Shown here piece after piece: positions 46,100 through 55,647 of a stretch of DNA of 64,000 nucleotides. Source of the DNA: Thermodesulfovibrionia bacterium (GTDB lineage: Bacteria > Nitrospirota > Thermodesulfovibrionia > UBA6902); the NCBI GenBank assembly GCA_030646035.1, contig JAUSMY010000019.1, forward strand, positions 33,720 to 97,719. The letters are read 5' to 3'. Each line of letters starts with the position of its first letter. The stretch's first letter is position 1. Below the pieces are notes generated by a model, which did not search any database, was not told the origin of the DNA, and saw only the letters and a list, made by a program, of their open reading frames with translations. Position numbers and translations under genes: made by a program.

Positions 46100-46138
46100 G
46101 GAGATTTGAGCACAGGATTGTTCGGGTCTGCGGATTAA
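46100..46138 (+). pseudogene. cysK: Duplicated cysK 3' remnant
   Basis: In one frame the sequence reads SGDLSTGLFGSAD and a stop, matching the cysteine synthase C-terminus LSTGLFG. The 23-base core (46104-46126) is identical to the end of the intact cysK except for one base. No further cysK sequence lies upstream. It is the right-hand partner of the direct repeat around ygiQ. Confidence 0.85.
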
Positions 46139-46428
46139 CGATTCAAACGTTCTCTTAACCATGCAGGATTCCTGCGGCAATCAAGCACCGCATATACTGC
46201 AACTTCATTGTTTATTAGTTTGTAATAAATGGCAAATGGGAATCGTTTGGAAAGCATACGGTGATAGTTAAAATACGTGGGGTGTATACCTGCGTATATC
46301 TGCAGCGAGTCAATATCCGAGAACAAGGAGTCTATGAAATAATTGCCAAGACCGGCTTCCTGTTTCCCATAGAAATGAGAACCTTCTATCAGGTCTTGTG
46401 ATGCCGAATCGAGAATTCTGATCTTCAC
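46135..46428 (-). CDS. ParE/RelE-family toxin
   Basis: A 97-residue toxin of the plasmid stabilisation (ParE-like) type. I start at GTG 46428, which overlaps the antitoxin stop as GTGA and gives the family N-terminus VKIRILDSASQDLIEG. Further motifs: FYGKQEAGLGNYFIDSL, RFPFAIYYKLINN and the basic end CRRNPAWLRERL. ParE-like members block gyrase, RelE-like ones cut mRNA; the activity here is not certain. The frame is intact, unlike the BrnT-type toxin elsewhere in the window. Its 3' end touches the cysK remnant. Confidence 0.87.
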   Translation of the reverse strand: MKIRILDSASQDLIEGSHFYGKQEAGLGNYFIDSLFSDIDSLQIYAGIHPTYFNYHRMLSKRFPFAIYYKLINNEVAVYAVLDCRRNPAWLRERLNR

Positions 46429-46634
46429 AACTTTTCGCGGATACTCTTTTTTGCTTTTTCCCAATCCGTAAAGGTTTCTTTCCCTTCTGATACCAATCCT
46501 TCACGCTGTAAAAGGACGTCATTATGCCATGATGGGGATGGTATTTCTGCGGCATGCCGGCATAGGTCATCCCATAGGTCTTCCATCGTGCGGATCTTTT
46601 CTTCCGTGGTCATCTTGTTTATTGATATATTCAT
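46425..46634 (-). CDS. Addiction-module antitoxin (CHP02574 type)
   Basis: A 69-residue partner of the ParE-like toxin. The ATG at 46634 has GAGGTGAAT directly upstream; the longer frame to 46676 lies in the promoter. The family pattern is clear: EEKIRTMEDLWDDL, PSPSWHNDVLLQRE and the C-terminal DWEKAKKSIREKL. It overlaps the toxin by four bases, the usual antitoxin-first layout. An extended -10 promoter lies 17 bases upstream. Confidence 0.88.
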   Translation of the reverse strand: MNISINKMTTEEKIRTMEDLWDDLCRHAAEIPSPSWHNDVLLQREGLVSEGKETFTDWEKAKKSIREKL

Positions 46635-46650
46635 ATTCACCTCTAACGCT

Positions 46651-46659
46651 ATTATATCA
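46651..46659 (-). promoter_or_regulatory. Extended -10 promoter of the toxin-antitoxin pair
   Basis: On the minus strand TGATATAAT gives TGn plus a perfect TATAAT (46651-46656). A -35 is weak (TTTTGA). Transcription would begin near 46644, ten bases before the antitoxin ATG. Confidence 0.5.
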
Positions 46660-46736
46660 CAGCCGATTTCCATCAAAAAACAATCTGCGGATGTGGATTT
46701 TCAGCCTGTAAGTTTTGAAAGAATCAAGACCTGGCC

Positions 46737-47195
46737 CTAATGCTTTATGTTTAAGGAAGCAAAGCAGTCCTTAATAACATCGCGGTGGTTTATAAATTTG
46801 GTTTCAAGTAGTGACCTGAATTCATCTAAGTTCTTGTCCTCCAAAAGGCGGTCAATTTCAAATGCTTTTTTATTGAGCTGTCGGCAATACTTATCGAGTA
46901 TAGTTTGAGGTGCCGTTAATCTCTGGTCTGCTACTTTATTTGTAGCTTCTGTGCGAGTAAGACCTCTTTTTTTAATTAGATATATCACTTCAAGTATCTG
47001 AGACAAGGCCTTTGGAACACCAACAGGAAAACTTGGAAAATCACTGTGTTGAGTTGTCTTTTGGTGGATTGCTCCACCGCCTTTGCTCAACAAGAATTTC
47101 CTTAGCACTGAGTTAGGCGTATCTTCAAGCGGTATTGCATGACTTTTCAGGAAATTCCAAATCTCCTCATCGACTGTGATTTCATATGTTTTCAT
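46737..47195 (-). CDS. Ribbon-helix-helix-like protein with SeqA-type N-terminus
   Basis: A 152-residue protein. The start at 47195 is set by GAGGAGG six bases upstream; an earlier in-frame ATG at 47210 overlaps that site. Residues 1-40 (MKTYEITVDEEIWNFLKSHA, then TPNSVLRKFLL) resemble the ribbon-helix-helix of SeqA. Residues about 60-152 are helical and charged, with RTEATNKVADQRL. No enzymatic motif is seen. A 12-base inverted repeat covers its own promoter, so autoregulation is likely. It may be a DNA-binding accessory factor of a lost restriction or mobile locus. It lies upstream of the toxin-antitoxin pair on the same strand. Confidence 0.6.
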   Translation of the reverse strand: MKTYEITVDEEIWNFLKSHAIPLEDTPNSVLRKFLLSKGGGAIHQKTTQHSDFPSFPVGVPKALSQILEVIYLIKKRGLTRTEATNKVADQRLTAPQTILDKYCRQLNKKAFEIDRLLEDKNLDEFRSLLETKFINHRDVIKDCFASLNIKH

Positions 47196-47242
47196 CTCTT
47201 GCCTCCTCATTTACCATATCTTTGCTATTAGTTCGAGTAGCA

Positions 47243-47277
47243 CTACTCTCACTTGTAGTATACTGAAGTGAAAGTAG
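47243..47277. repeat. 12-base inverted repeat (operator candidate)
   Basis: CTACTCTCACTT (47243-47254) and AAGTGAAAGTAG (47266-47277) are complementary at 11 of 12 positions. An AGTATACT palindrome (47257-47264) lies between the arms. The whole element covers the promoter of the ribbon-helix-helix gene. Confidence 0.75.
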
Positions 47278-47285
47278 CTTGTCAA
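47257..47285 (-). promoter_or_regulatory. Near-consensus promoter of the ribbon-helix-helix gene
   Basis: On the minus strand TTGACA (47285-47280) and TATACT (47262-47257) are 17 bases apart: six and five of six matches. The start would be near 47250, leaving a leader of about 55 bases. The inverted repeat overlaps the spacer and the -10. Confidence 0.8.
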
Positions 47286-47354
47286 GAGGGGCTAAATAAA
47301 TGAACTGGATACCTGTTTTTTTCCGCCACAACTGCAATGTGTTAAAATACCTCT

Positions 47355-47948
47355 ATGAAATCCTATATCGTTGCAATCTCAGGTGCGAGCGGGTCGATAT
47401 TCGGGCTCAGGCTTGCTGAGGAACTTCTTAAATCCAAAAACAGGGTCTATCTTCTGATCTCCAATACCGCGTTCTTCATTATCAAAACTGAGACAGGAAT
47501 CAACCTTGCCGGAAAGAATGAGGCAGAGATAAACAAAAAGGTGCAGAAGCATTTTGCTTCAAAGAACATTACCTTTTTTTCTGAATCCAATCTTGCCGCG
47601 CCTGTTTCAAGCGGCTCTTTTATCACAGACGGGATGTTTGTTGTGCCCTGCTCCATGAAGACATTGTCGGGAATCGCCAATGGCTATGCTAATACATTAA
47701 TAGAGAGGGCGGCTGATGTTGTCTTAAAGGAAGGCAGGAGGCTCATCATCTCGCCGCGCGAGACACCATTCAGCGCAATCCATCTTGAGAATATGCTGAA
47801 GCTTGCCAGGATTGGCGTTGGAATAGTCCCACCCATTCCTGCTTTTTACCATAACCCTAAAGACTTAAATGAAATTATAGATTTTATCGTAGGCAAGATA
47901 CTTGACCGGGCAGGCGCGGAAAACAGCCTCTTTAACAGATGGCAGTGA
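47355..47948 (+). CDS. ubiX: Flavin prenyltransferase
   Basis: Makes prenylated FMN for UbiD-type decarboxylases. The 197 residues show AISGASGSIFGLRLAEELL, SNTAFFIIKTE, VVPCSMKTLSGIANGYA (flavin/phosphate loop) and the C-terminal PRETPFSAIHLENMLKL and PPIPAFYHNP. A ubiD gene is not in the window. The gene is divergent from the ribbon-helix-helix gene and 72 bases before isocitrate dehydrogenase. No strong ribosome site is visible. Confidence 0.95.
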   Translation: MKSYIVAISGASGSIFGLRLAEELLKSKNRVYLLISNTAFFIIKTETGINLAGKNEAEINKKVQKHFASKNITFFSESNLAAPVSSGSFITDGMFVVPCSMKTLSGIANGYANTLIERAADVVLKEGRRLIISPRETPFSAIHLENMLKLARIGVGIVPPIPAFYHNPKDLNEIIDFIVGKILDRAGAENSLFNRWQ

Positions 47949-48020
47949 GCTGTAAGATTGTGAGTTATAATGAAAATATGGTATAACATTTACTCTATAT
48001 CACATTAAAAAGGAAATCAG

Positions 48021-49100
48021 ATGACATATAAAATTACATTGATCCCCGGAGACGGCGTAGGCCCTGAAATAGCAGAGGCGACCGTCAGGGTACTTGAGGC
48101 AACAGGCATCTCTTTTGAATGGGAAGTCCAGAACGCAGGCGGCGAGGTATATGAAAAAGAGGGCAACCCGCTTCCAGACAGGGTCATTGAGTCAATAAAG
48201 AAGAACAAGATCGCGCTCAAGGGGCCTATAACAACACCCGTTGGAACGGGCTTCAGGAGCGTCAATGTCAGCCTCAGGCAGACGCTTGATCTCTATAGTT
48301 GTGTCAGGCCGTGCAAGAGCTATGTCGGCGCAAGGACGAGATACGATGACATTGATTTTGTAATAGTCAGGGAGAATACTGAAGACCTTTACGCAGGCAT
48401 AGAATATGAAAAAGGTTCTGAAGGCGCAAAGGCAACCATCGAACTTGCAAATAAACTCTCCGGCAAAAAGATAAGAGAAGATTCAGGCATAAGCATAAAA
48501 CCCATCTCTGTCTTCGGCACCGAGAGGATCGTCCGTTATGCCTTTGAATACGCCAGAAAGAATAAACGCCGCAAGGTGACCGCAGTTCATAAGGCAAATA
48601 TAATGAAGTTTTCCGACGGGCTATTTCTTGAAGTCGCAAGAGAGGTCGCGGCAAAGTACCCTGACATAGAATTCGAAGACAAGATAATAGACAACATGTG
48701 CATGCAGCTTGTGCAGAAGCCTGAACTTTACGATGTCCTTGTCCTTCCGAACCTTTACGGGGATATTGTTTCCGACCTTGGCGCAGGCCTGATAGGAGGG
48801 CTGGGGCTTGCACCGGGCGCGAATATCGGGGACGGATACGCCGTATTTGAGGCGACACACGGCAGCGCTCCGAAATACAAAGGGCTTAATAAGGCGAACC
48901 CGATGGCTGTGATGTTAAGCGGCGTCATGATGCTCAGGCATCTTGGCGAGAGAGAGGCGGCGGAGCGGCTTGATAACGCCATCGCCTCTATCATTAAGGA
49001 AGGAAGGCATGTCACATATGACATGAAGCCAAGCCCTGATGACCCGACCGCAGCGACAACATCCGGTGTTGCCGATGCTGTTATCGCAAAGATGAATTAA
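48021..49100 (+). CDS. Isocitrate dehydrogenase, NAD-type (isocitrate/isopropylmalate family)
   Basis: A beta-decarboxylating dehydrogenase of 359 residues. Motifs: [50 protein letters not shown] (Arg/Asn/Glu set typical of isocitrate enzymes), the catalytic Lys in HKANIMK and [19 protein letters not shown]. Its short length and [10 protein letters not shown] favour NAD-dependent isocitrate dehydrogenase over 3-isopropylmalate dehydrogenase, whose loop differs. No leu genes lie nearby. A homoisocitrate or tartrate activity cannot be excluded. AAAGGAAAT precedes the ATG. Confidence 0.9.
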   Translation: MTYKITLIPGDGVGPEIAEATVRVLEATGISFEWEVQNAGGEVYEKEGNPLPDRVIESIKKNKIALKGPITTPVGTGFRSVNVSLRQTLDLYSCVRPCKSYVGARTRYDDIDFVIVRENTEDLYAGIEYEKGSEGAKATIELANKLSGKKIREDSGISIKPISVFGTERIVRYAFEYARKNKRRKVTAVHKANIMKFSDGLFLEVAREVAAKYPDIEFEDKIIDNMCMQLVQKPELYDVLVLPNLYGDIVSDLGAGLIGGLGLAPGANIGDGYAVFEATHGSAPKYKGLNKANPMAVMLSGVMMLRHLGEREAAERLDNAIASIIKEGRHVTYDMKPSPDDPTAATTSGVADAVIAKMN

Positions 49101-49106
49101 TAACCT

Positions 49107-50369
49107 ATGGGCCTTGATATCTTAATTATTGTTATCTGTCTTGTAGCTATCGCAATACTCTCCAGCTCTGAAGTTGCATTCATCGCAGCAAACAGGATAA
49201 AGCTCAAGCATCTGGCAGAGCAGGGCAATAAAAAGGCCGGGACTGTGCTTAAGATTCGTGAGGAGCATGACCGCCTCTTCAGCGCAGTTATACTCTCAGG
49301 AAACCTCTTCACCGTACTCGCGACCTCAGTTGGCACTGTGCTTGCGCTTGAAATATTCGGCCCGGATCATGCGGATGCAGGAATTGTTGTTTCGACTGGG
49401 ATGATGACGCTGCTTACCGTTGTCTTTGGCGAGCTTGCCCCAAAGACCTTTGCCGTTAACCACGCCGAGAGGATCGCGCTCATGATGGCAAGGCCTATCA
49501 AGCTCTACATCAAGATAATATCTCCCCTTGTCTTTATATTTAACCATCTGTCCAACATGCTGATCAGGCTTACCGGCGGCAAGGTCGGCTCCACTCCTCA
49601 GTTCCTTACTGAAGAGGAGATGAAGTCCATGATAAGTATAGGCGAGGAAGAGGGAGCGATCGAGAAGGAAGAGAAGAAGATGCTTCATAACGTCTTTGAG
49701 TTCGGGGACAAGAGCGTTTCCGAGGCAATGGTGCCGAGAACCGAGGTTGTGGCTATCCCTGAAGACGCGGTAGTAGCCGATGTGCTTGACCTTGTAAATG
49801 AGAAGGGTTATTCAAGATATCCGGTCATCAGGGAGAATGTGGACAATATCATAGGCATGCTCTATGTAAAAGATATCTTGAGAAAGATGGCAAAGGAAGA
49901 GGTCACACCGCAGACGAAGATCACAGGGCTTGTGAGGGATGCTTATTACATCCCTGAGAGCAAGATGGTCACCTCGCTTCTTGATGATATGCAGAAGAAC
50001 AAGTTCCAGATAGCTGTGGTCATTGATGAGTACGGCGGGACTGCGGGCATCATCACTCTTGAGGACATGATAGAGGAGATAGTCGGCGGGCTTCAGGATG
50101 AGTTTGAGGCGATAGAGGCGGAAAAAGAGGTTGAGATAGTTGATGAGAGCACCTTTGTGGTTTCAGGCTCAACGAGCATTGATGAGATCAACAGCCTTGT
50201 CGGGCTTCAGCTCGACAGCGAGGAGTTCAACACCATAGGCGGCTTCCTCTTCGGGCTCTTCGGCCACCTTCCAAAGGTCGGGGAACAGGTCAAGTTCAGA
50301 AATGTCAGGCTCCTCATACTTGAGATGGAGAGCAAGAAGATAGAGAAGATAAAGATCACCAAGATATAA
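49107..50369 (+). CDS. CNNM/HlyC-CorC family transporter-like protein
   Basis: A 420-residue membrane protein. A DUF21/CNNM membrane domain (1 to about 180; SSEVAFIAANRIKLKHLAEQ) precedes a CBS pair (about 200-335; VPRTEVVAIPEDA, KGYSRYPVIRENVDNIIG, FQIAVVIDEYGGTAGIITLE) and a C-terminal CorC_HlyC domain (about 350-415; SGSTSIDEINSLVG). Family members move Mg2+ or other divalent ions, with CBS domains binding nucleotides. It begins six bases after the isocitrate dehydrogenase stop, so the two are co-transcribed. Confidence 0.92.
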   Translation: MGLDILIIVICLVAIAILSSSEVAFIAANRIKLKHLAEQGNKKAGTVLKIREEHDRLFSAVILSGNLFTVLATSVGTVLALEIFGPDHADAGIVVSTGMMTLLTVVFGELAPKTFAVNHAERIALMMARPIKLYIKIISPLVFIFNHLSNMLIRLTGGKVGSTPQFLTEEEMKSMISIGEEEGAIEKEEKKMLHNVFEFGDKSVSEAMVPRTEVVAIPEDAVVADVLDLVNEKGYSRYPVIRENVDNIIGMLYVKDILRKMAKEEVTPQTKITGLVRDAYYIPESKMVTSLLDDMQKNKFQIAVVIDEYGGTAGIITLEDMIEEIVGGLQDEFEAIEAEKEVEIVDESTFVVSGSTSIDEINSLVGLQLDSEEFNTIGGFLFGLFGHLPKVGEQVKFRNVRLLILEMESKKIEKIKITKI

Positions 50370-50670
50370 TTTTCAACAGTTCCCCCGTTTTTCCGTTTTC
50401 CCCAGGTCTTAATTCTGAAGATCCAGAGCCTTGTATTATTTTAACCGCCTGCAATAATTCACTTTTTCTTTACAAACATTAACATCACCTTTACATGAGA
50501 AAGTGCTATTTATTAATAAACAGGGTAATTATGATCTGCCGGCCCTGGTATTGAAAATGACCATTGAGTGTGATAAATATCTTATATATTTTGTGGTTAA
50601 AACTTAAACAGGATAAAGAGTTTTTTATTTTAGAATCTAAAACCAATAGTCATAAAAAAGGAGGTTTGGT
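50370..50670. other. Intergenic region upstream of the nap operon
   Basis: A 301-base gap without a gene. It carries a C/T-rich stretch just after the preceding stop, an AT-rich segment, one FNR/CRP-like site listed separately and a very strong AAAGGAGG ribosome site before napA. No clear terminator was found. Confidence 0.5.
50564..50577 (+). promoter_or_regulatory. FNR/CRP-type site candidate upstream of napA
   Basis: TTGAG-TGTG-ATAAA matches eight of the ten fixed positions of the FNR consensus TTGAT-N4-ATCAA. It lies 107 bases before the napA ATG. A class II start would be near 50612, but no good -10 is seen there. Confidence 0.35.
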
Positions 50671-53442
50671 ATGAAGGTGACAAGAAGGGACTTTCTGAAG
50701 ACCACGGCAGCAGTAAGCGCTGCAACAGCTATCGGCATTGCGGTGCCGGCTGAATTAAAGGCAATCGCCAAGGAGACAGAGGCAGGATGGCGATGGGACA
50801 AGTCTGTATGCAGGTTCTGCGGCACAGGCTGCGGCATCATGATCGCGACAAAGGATGACATGATAGTCGCGGTCAAAGGAGACCCTGCCGCGCCTGTGAA
50901 TATGGGGCTGAACTGCATCAAGGGTTACTTCAATGCAAAGATCATGTATGGGGCTGACAGGCTCACTGAACCGCTTTTAAGGGTTAATGACAATGGAGAG
51001 TTCGACAAAAAAGGGAAGTTCAAACCGGTCACGTGGGAGAAGGCATTTGACGAGATGGCGAAACAGTTTAAAAAACATTATGCCGAACTGGGGCCAACGG
51101 GCGTTGCCGTATTCGGTTCCGGTCAGTATACGATCATGGAAGGCATAGCAGCGGTCAAATTGATAAAGGCCGGGTTCAGGAGCAACAACCTTGACCCAAA
51201 TGCCCGTCACTGCATGGCGAGCGCGGTTGCCGCCTTTATGCAGACCTTTGGCATTGACGAGCCTGCCGGAAATTACGACGACATGCATTACGCTGATTCG
51301 ATAATCCTCTGGGGCGCCAATATGGCTGAGATGCATCCTGTGCTCTGGTCAAAGGTGACAGACAGAAAACTGAGCAAACCCGATTGGGTCAAGATCGTCA
51401 ACATCTCAACATTTTCAAACAGGTGTTCGAGCATCTCTGACCATGAGATCATCATCAAACCCAGCACCGACCTTGCGATCCTGAATTATATAACGCGTGA
51501 GATCGTGTATAACCGTCCTGAAGCTATTGACTGGGATTTTGTGAACAAGAACTGCGTCTTTGCAACAGGGCCGGTGGATATCGGTTACGGGCTCAGGCCG
51601 CAGGTCGATCATAAAAAGTATAAACCCGGAGAGCTTGACACAGCCGGGAAAGAGGCGTTCAAGATAATAACCAAGGAAGAGGCGCAGGCGATGAGTGCCC
51701 TTGGCATAAAAGAGGGGCAGAAGATGGAGATGAAGAACGCCAAGACACCTGACAATCACTGGCTCATCAGCTTTGATGATTTCAAAAAAGGGCTTGAGCC
51801 GTATACCCTTGATTTTGTGGCAGCGCTTGCTAAGGGAGACCCGGACGAATCTCTTGAAGACTTCAAGAAAAAGCTCGTTACGCTTGTTGACCTCTACGCC
51901 GCGAAAGAGAGAAAGGTCACGAGCTTCTGGACCATGGGATTTAACCAGCACATCCGGGGCACCTGGGTAAATGAGCAGGCTTACACTGTGCATCTGCTTT
52001 TAGGTAAACAGTCGCAGCCCGGCAACAGCGCATTCAGCCTCACAGGCCAGCCCAGCGCGTGCGGCACTGCAAGAGAGGTCGGCACCTTCTCGCACAGGCT
52101 TCCCTCTGATATGGTCGTCGCCAATCCAAAACACAGGGAGATCTCAGAAAAAATATGGAAATTGCCTGAAGGGACATTAAACCCTGTGCCAGGTTCGCAT
52201 TATGTGAAGATCATGAGAGACCTTGAAGACGGGAAGATCAAATGGGTATGGGTGCAGGTAAATAATCCCTGGCAGAACACCGCCAATATGAACCACTGGA
52301 TAACCGCGGCAAGGGAGATGGACAACTTCATCGTGGTGTCAGAAGTGTATCCCGGGATTTCCGCAAAGGTCGCTGACCTTATCCTGCCGAGCGCCATGAT
52401 ATTTGAAAAATGGGGCGCGTACGGTAACGCCGAAAGAAGGACGCAGCATTGGCGTCAGCAGGTCACGCCGGTCGGGCATGCGATGTCTGACACATGGCAG
52501 ATAGTTGAATTCTCAAAACGGTTAACATTGGCTGAAGTATGGAAGGAGCATAAGATCTCACCTGAGGTTACCCTCCCGGATGTATTAGAGAAGGCAAAGG
52601 CGATGGGATATAAAGAGACCGACACTCTGTATGACGTGCTCTTTGCAAACAATGAAGCAAAGGCATATAAGTGGCCTGACCCTGTAGGCCAAGGTTTTAT
52701 GAACTCTGAGGCCGGCGGAGATAAGAGGGATGTTGAAGGATTTAAAGGTTACGGTTTCTTCCTTCAGAAATACCTCTGGGAAGAATACAGGAAGTTCACT
52801 CTGGGCAACGGGCATGACCTTGCTGACTTCGACACATATCACAAAGTGAGAGGATTGAGATGGCCGGTAGTTGACGGCAAAGAAACATTGTGGAGATTTA
52901 ATTCCGATTACGACCCATATGCAAAAGCGGCAAACAACGGGCAATTCGCTTTTTATGGAAAGGCGTTTAAAGAGCTGCCGTCGGGCGACCTGCTCGGGCC
53001 GAAAGGGGAAGAGAAGGTCAAACTCCCGAATAAGGCAAAGATATTCCTGAGGCACTATATTGACCCTGCCGAGATACCGGACAATGAATATCCGTTATGG
53101 CTCAGCACCGGAAGGGTGCTTGAGCATTGGCACAGCGGCACAATGACGATGCGCGTGCCTGAACTTTACCGCGCGGTCCCTGAGGCCATTTGCTCCATGA
53201 ACCCGAAGGACGCAAAGTCATACAAGATAAAAGACGGGGACCTTATCTGGGTGGAATCAAGAAGGGGAAAGGTAAAGGTGCATGTTGAGACAAGCGGGCG
53301 GAATAACCCGCCGAGGGGATTGATCTTTGTCCCGTGGTTTGATGAAAAGGTCTTGATAAACAAGGTGACGCTCGATGCCACATGCCCGATCTCCAAGGAG
53401 ACGGATTTCAAAAAATGCGCGGTGAAGATCTATAAGGCGTAA
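50671..53442 (+). CDS. napA: Periplasmic nitrate reductase, molybdopterin catalytic subunit
   Basis: A 923-residue molybdoenzyme reducing nitrate to nitrite in the periplasm. A Tat signal comes first ([17 protein letters not shown]). The 4Fe-4S cluster motif follows (CRFCGTGCG...C in GLNCIKG), then the Mo-bis-MGD domains with the Mo-ligand cysteine in [28 protein letters not shown] marks the C-terminal cofactor-binding part. Length and motifs match the long NapA of Epsilonproteobacteria and Nitrospirota/Desulfobacterota. AAGGAGG precedes the ATG. It is followed by napG, napH, napB and napD. Confidence 0.96.
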   Translation: MKVTRRDFLKTTAAVSAATAIGIAVPAELKAIAKETEAGWRWDKSVCRFCGTGCGIMIATKDDMIVAVKGDPAAPVNMGLNCIKGYFNAKIMYGADRLTEPLLRVNDNGEFDKKGKFKPVTWEKAFDEMAKQFKKHYAELGPTGVAVFGSGQYTIMEGIAAVKLIKAGFRSNNLDPNARHCMASAVAAFMQTFGIDEPAGNYDDMHYADSIILWGANMAEMHPVLWSKVTDRKLSKPDWVKIVNISTFSNRCSSISDHEIIIKPSTDLAILNYITREIVYNRPEAIDWDFVNKNCVFATGPVDIGYGLRPQVDHKKYKPGELDTAGKEAFKIITKEEAQAMSALGIKEGQKMEMKNAKTPDNHWLISFDDFKKGLEPYTLDFVAALAKGDPDESLEDFKKKLVTLVDLYAAKERKVTSFWTMGFNQHIRGTWVNEQAYTVHLLLGKQSQPGNSAFSLTGQPSACGTAREVGTFSHRLPSDMVVANPKHREISEKIWKLPEGTLNPVPGSHYVKIMRDLEDGKIKWVWVQVNNPWQNTANMNHWITAAREMDNFIVVSEVYPGISAKVADLILPSAMIFEKWGAYGNAERRTQHWRQQVTPVGHAMSDTWQIVEFSKRLTLAEVWKEHKISPEVTLPDVLEKAKAMGYKETDTLYDVLFANNEAKAYKWPDPVGQGFMNSEAGGDKRDVEGFKGYGFFLQKYLWEEYRKFTLGNGHDLADFDTYHKVRGLRWPVVDGKETLWRFNSDYDPYAKAANNGQFAFYGKAFKELPSGDLLGPKGEEKVKLPNKAKIFLRHYIDPAEIPDNEYPLWLSTGRVLEHWHSGTMTMRVPELYRAVPEAICSMNPKDAKSYKIKDGDLIWVESRRGKVKVHVETSGRNNPPRGLIFVPWFDEKVLINKVTLDATCPISKETDFKKCAVKIYKA

Positions 53443-53444
53443 AT

Positions 53445-54233
53445 ATGATGCCGGAACGAAGAGATTTTCTTTTAAAAACAATTAAAAGCCTTGGACTCGC
53501 GACAGCAGGCGGGCTTGTGTGGAGCGGATTTATCGAGGAAGGCAAGGCCGCGCCTTTGATCTTAAGGCCGCCGGGCGCCGCGCCTGAAAAGGCATTTCTT
53601 GCCTCATGCATCAAATGCGGCATGTGCGTTGAGGCATGCCCTTATGACGCGCTGGCGCTTGCAGAACCAGGTGACAATAAGCCGGTCGGAACCCCGTATT
53701 TTATTCCGAGAAGCACTCCCTGCCGCATGTGTAAAGACATACCATGCGTGCCCGCGTGTCCAACAGGATCTCTTGATCAGGCATTGGTCAGTGATAAAGA
53801 TGAAAACGGAGAGATGAAGTTCAATATTGATCTCGCAAAGATGGGGCTTGCGGTCATAGACAGGGAAACCTGTATCGCATATTCAGGCATCCAGTGTGAC
53901 GCCTGCTACCGCGCCTGCCCATTGATAGACAAGGCGATAACTGTCGAGTATACGAGAAATGTACGAACAGGGAAACATGCCATGCTTGCCCCTGTTGTTC
54001 ACAGCAAAGCCTGCACCGGATGCGGCATGTGCGAAAAGGTGTGCGTAACCAAAAAGGCGTCCATATTCGTACTGCCGATAGAAATAGCCATGGGAGAATC
54101 GAGCGAGAGATATGTAAAAGGCTGGGACGAACGTGATGAGGATCGGCTGAAAGATATTTCAGATAAAGTTACAACAGAAACACCGAGAAGCGGGAAATCC
54201 CCCGTGGATTATTTAAATGAAGAGGAGTTTTGA
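53445..54233 (+). CDS. napG: Ferredoxin-type protein NapG
   Basis: A 262-residue Tat-exported Fe-S protein (ERRDFLLKTIKSLGLATAGG) that works with NapH in quinol oxidation. Four 4Fe-4S motifs are visible: CIKCGMCVEACP, CRMCKDIPCVPACP, CDACYRACP and CTGCGMCEKVC. It starts two bases after napA. Because napC is absent, NapGH probably carries electrons from menaquinol to NapAB, as shown for Wolinella. Confidence 0.95.
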   Translation: MMPERRDFLLKTIKSLGLATAGGLVWSGFIEEGKAAPLILRPPGAAPEKAFLASCIKCGMCVEACPYDALALAEPGDNKPVGTPYFIPRSTPCRMCKDIPCVPACPTGSLDQALVSDKDENGEMKFNIDLAKMGLAVIDRETCIAYSGIQCDACYRACPLIDKAITVEYTRNVRTGKHAMLAPVVHSKACTGCGMCEKVCVTKKASIFVLPIEIAMGESSERYVKGWDERDEDRLKDISDKVTTETPRSGKSPVDYLNEEEF

Positions 54234-54263
54234 TAAACCATAGGCACTGGGGAGTTTAACGAG

Positions 54264-55070
54264 ATGAAAAAATATAAATATCTCATACCCAGACGGATCA
54301 TACAGGCGGCGGTCATGTTCCTATTCTTTGCCGGTAACGCCTTCGGATGGAACATCCTGAGGGGCAATCTCAGCTCAGCAAAGGTATTTGACATCCTTCC
54401 GTTGTCAGATCCCTTTGCGATGCTGCAAAGCTTTTCAGCAGGCGTTTCTGTTGCAAAGGATGCATTGACCGGGGCGCTGGTCGTTCTTGTATTTTACGCG
54501 CTTCTCGGCGGCAGGCTTTTTTGCGGCTGGGTATGCCCTGTGAACATGATAACCGATGCAGCTAATAAACTCAGAAGCTATTTAAGGCTCGATGCAGCAT
54601 GTAAATCATGGGACATCGGAAGAAACATACGGTATTGGGCAACAGGATTATCAATAGGTTTATCAATAATCCTCGGGGTCGCGGCCTTTGAATGGATAAG
54701 CCCGATAGGGATGCTGCACAGGGGCATCATTTACGGGATCGGTTTTGGCTGGGCTTTTGTGCTGACGGTATTTCTCTTTGACCTTTTTGCAGTAAAGAAC
54801 GGATTCTGCGGACATTTATGCCCCCTCGGCGGTTTTTATTCACTTGCCGGACGCTTCGGATTTCTGCGGATCGGATATGACAAGGACAAATGCACATCAT
54901 GCATGAAGTGCGTTGAGATCTGCCCTGAAAAACAGGTCCTGTACATGGTCGGCAGACAGAGCGGGGCCGTGCTCTCAGGGGAATGCATCAATTGCGGCAG
55001 GTGTGTTGAAGTATGCGATGACGACGCTGTAAATTTCAGCAATATATATTCAAAAAAAAATTATAAATAA
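54264..55070 (+). CDS. napH: Quinol dehydrogenase membrane component NapH
   Basis: A 268-residue membrane protein with about four helices. Cytosolic CGWVCPVN and CGHLCPLGG motifs are the NapH/NosR-type conserved cysteines. Two C-terminal 4Fe-4S motifs follow: CTSCMKCVEICP and CINCGRCVEVC. It anchors NapG and takes part in quinol oxidation. It lies 30 bases after napG and 14 before napB. Confidence 0.95.
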   Translation: MKKYKYLIPRRIIQAAVMFLFFAGNAFGWNILRGNLSSAKVFDILPLSDPFAMLQSFSAGVSVAKDALTGALVVLVFYALLGGRLFCGWVCPVNMITDAANKLRSYLRLDAACKSWDIGRNIRYWATGLSIGLSIILGVAAFEWISPIGMLHRGIIYGIGFGWAFVLTVFLFDLFAVKNGFCGHLCPLGGFYSLAGRFGFLRIGYDKDKCTSCMKCVEICPEKQVLYMVGRQSGAVLSGECINCGRCVEVCDDDAVNFSNIYSKKNYK

Positions 55071-55084
55071 AAAAGGAGGATGTT

Positions 55085-55630
55085 ATGCTGCGAGAGAAAA
55101 AAATATGGATCATGCCGGTATTGGCCGTCTCAATTGTTTCACTTTTATTGCTTTCCTGCGCTCAGACAAAAATATATACTGAAGAGGATCTTGGCCTGAG
55201 GCATGAAACACTGTATGATGAGGACGACGCGGCCCCTGTGTATGGAGCGCCTATCACCAAAGAACCGGGAACGAGCACCAGATTCGAGAGGTCTTTTGAG
55301 AACAGCCCTCCATTAATACCCCATGACATCACAGGAATGCTCCCGATCGCGCAGACTGAAAACATCTGTATGGGCTGCCATATGCCGAAAGAGGCTGTGG
55401 GCGCCGGCGCAACGCCGATCCCCAAATCCCATCTTACGGACCTTGACACAGGTAAAGACCTGGAAGGCAAACTGGCCGGAAGCCGTTACAACTGCATGAG
55501 CTGTCATGTCATACAGACAGAGCTCACGCCGGCAGTAAAGAATATTTTTAAAGGCGGTTTCAGGGATGATAAAGGGCATTACAGGTCAAATCTGATAGAT
55601 AACTTAAACGAAGGCGTTGAAACCGAATAG
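55085..55630 (+). CDS. napB: Periplasmic nitrate reductase dihaem cytochrome NapB
   Basis: A 181-residue electron-transfer subunit. The N-terminus has a hydrophobic helix ending in a lipobox (LLLSCAQ), so it may be a lipoprotein rather than freely soluble. Two CxxCH haem sites are present: CMGCHMP and CMSCHVI. The NapB motif PPLIPHD and the conserved distal histidines are seen. AAAGGAGGA precedes the ATG. It passes electrons from NapGH to NapA. Confidence 0.93.
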   Translation: MLREKKIWIMPVLAVSIVSLLLLSCAQTKIYTEEDLGLRHETLYDEDDAAPVYGAPITKEPGTSTRFERSFENSPPLIPHDITGMLPIAQTENICMGCHMPKEAVGAGATPIPKSHLTDLDTGKDLEGKLAGSRYNCMSCHVIQTELTPAVKNIFKGGFRDDKGHYRSNLIDNLNEGVETE

Positions 55631-55647
55631 ATAACAGGAGGCGCAAA

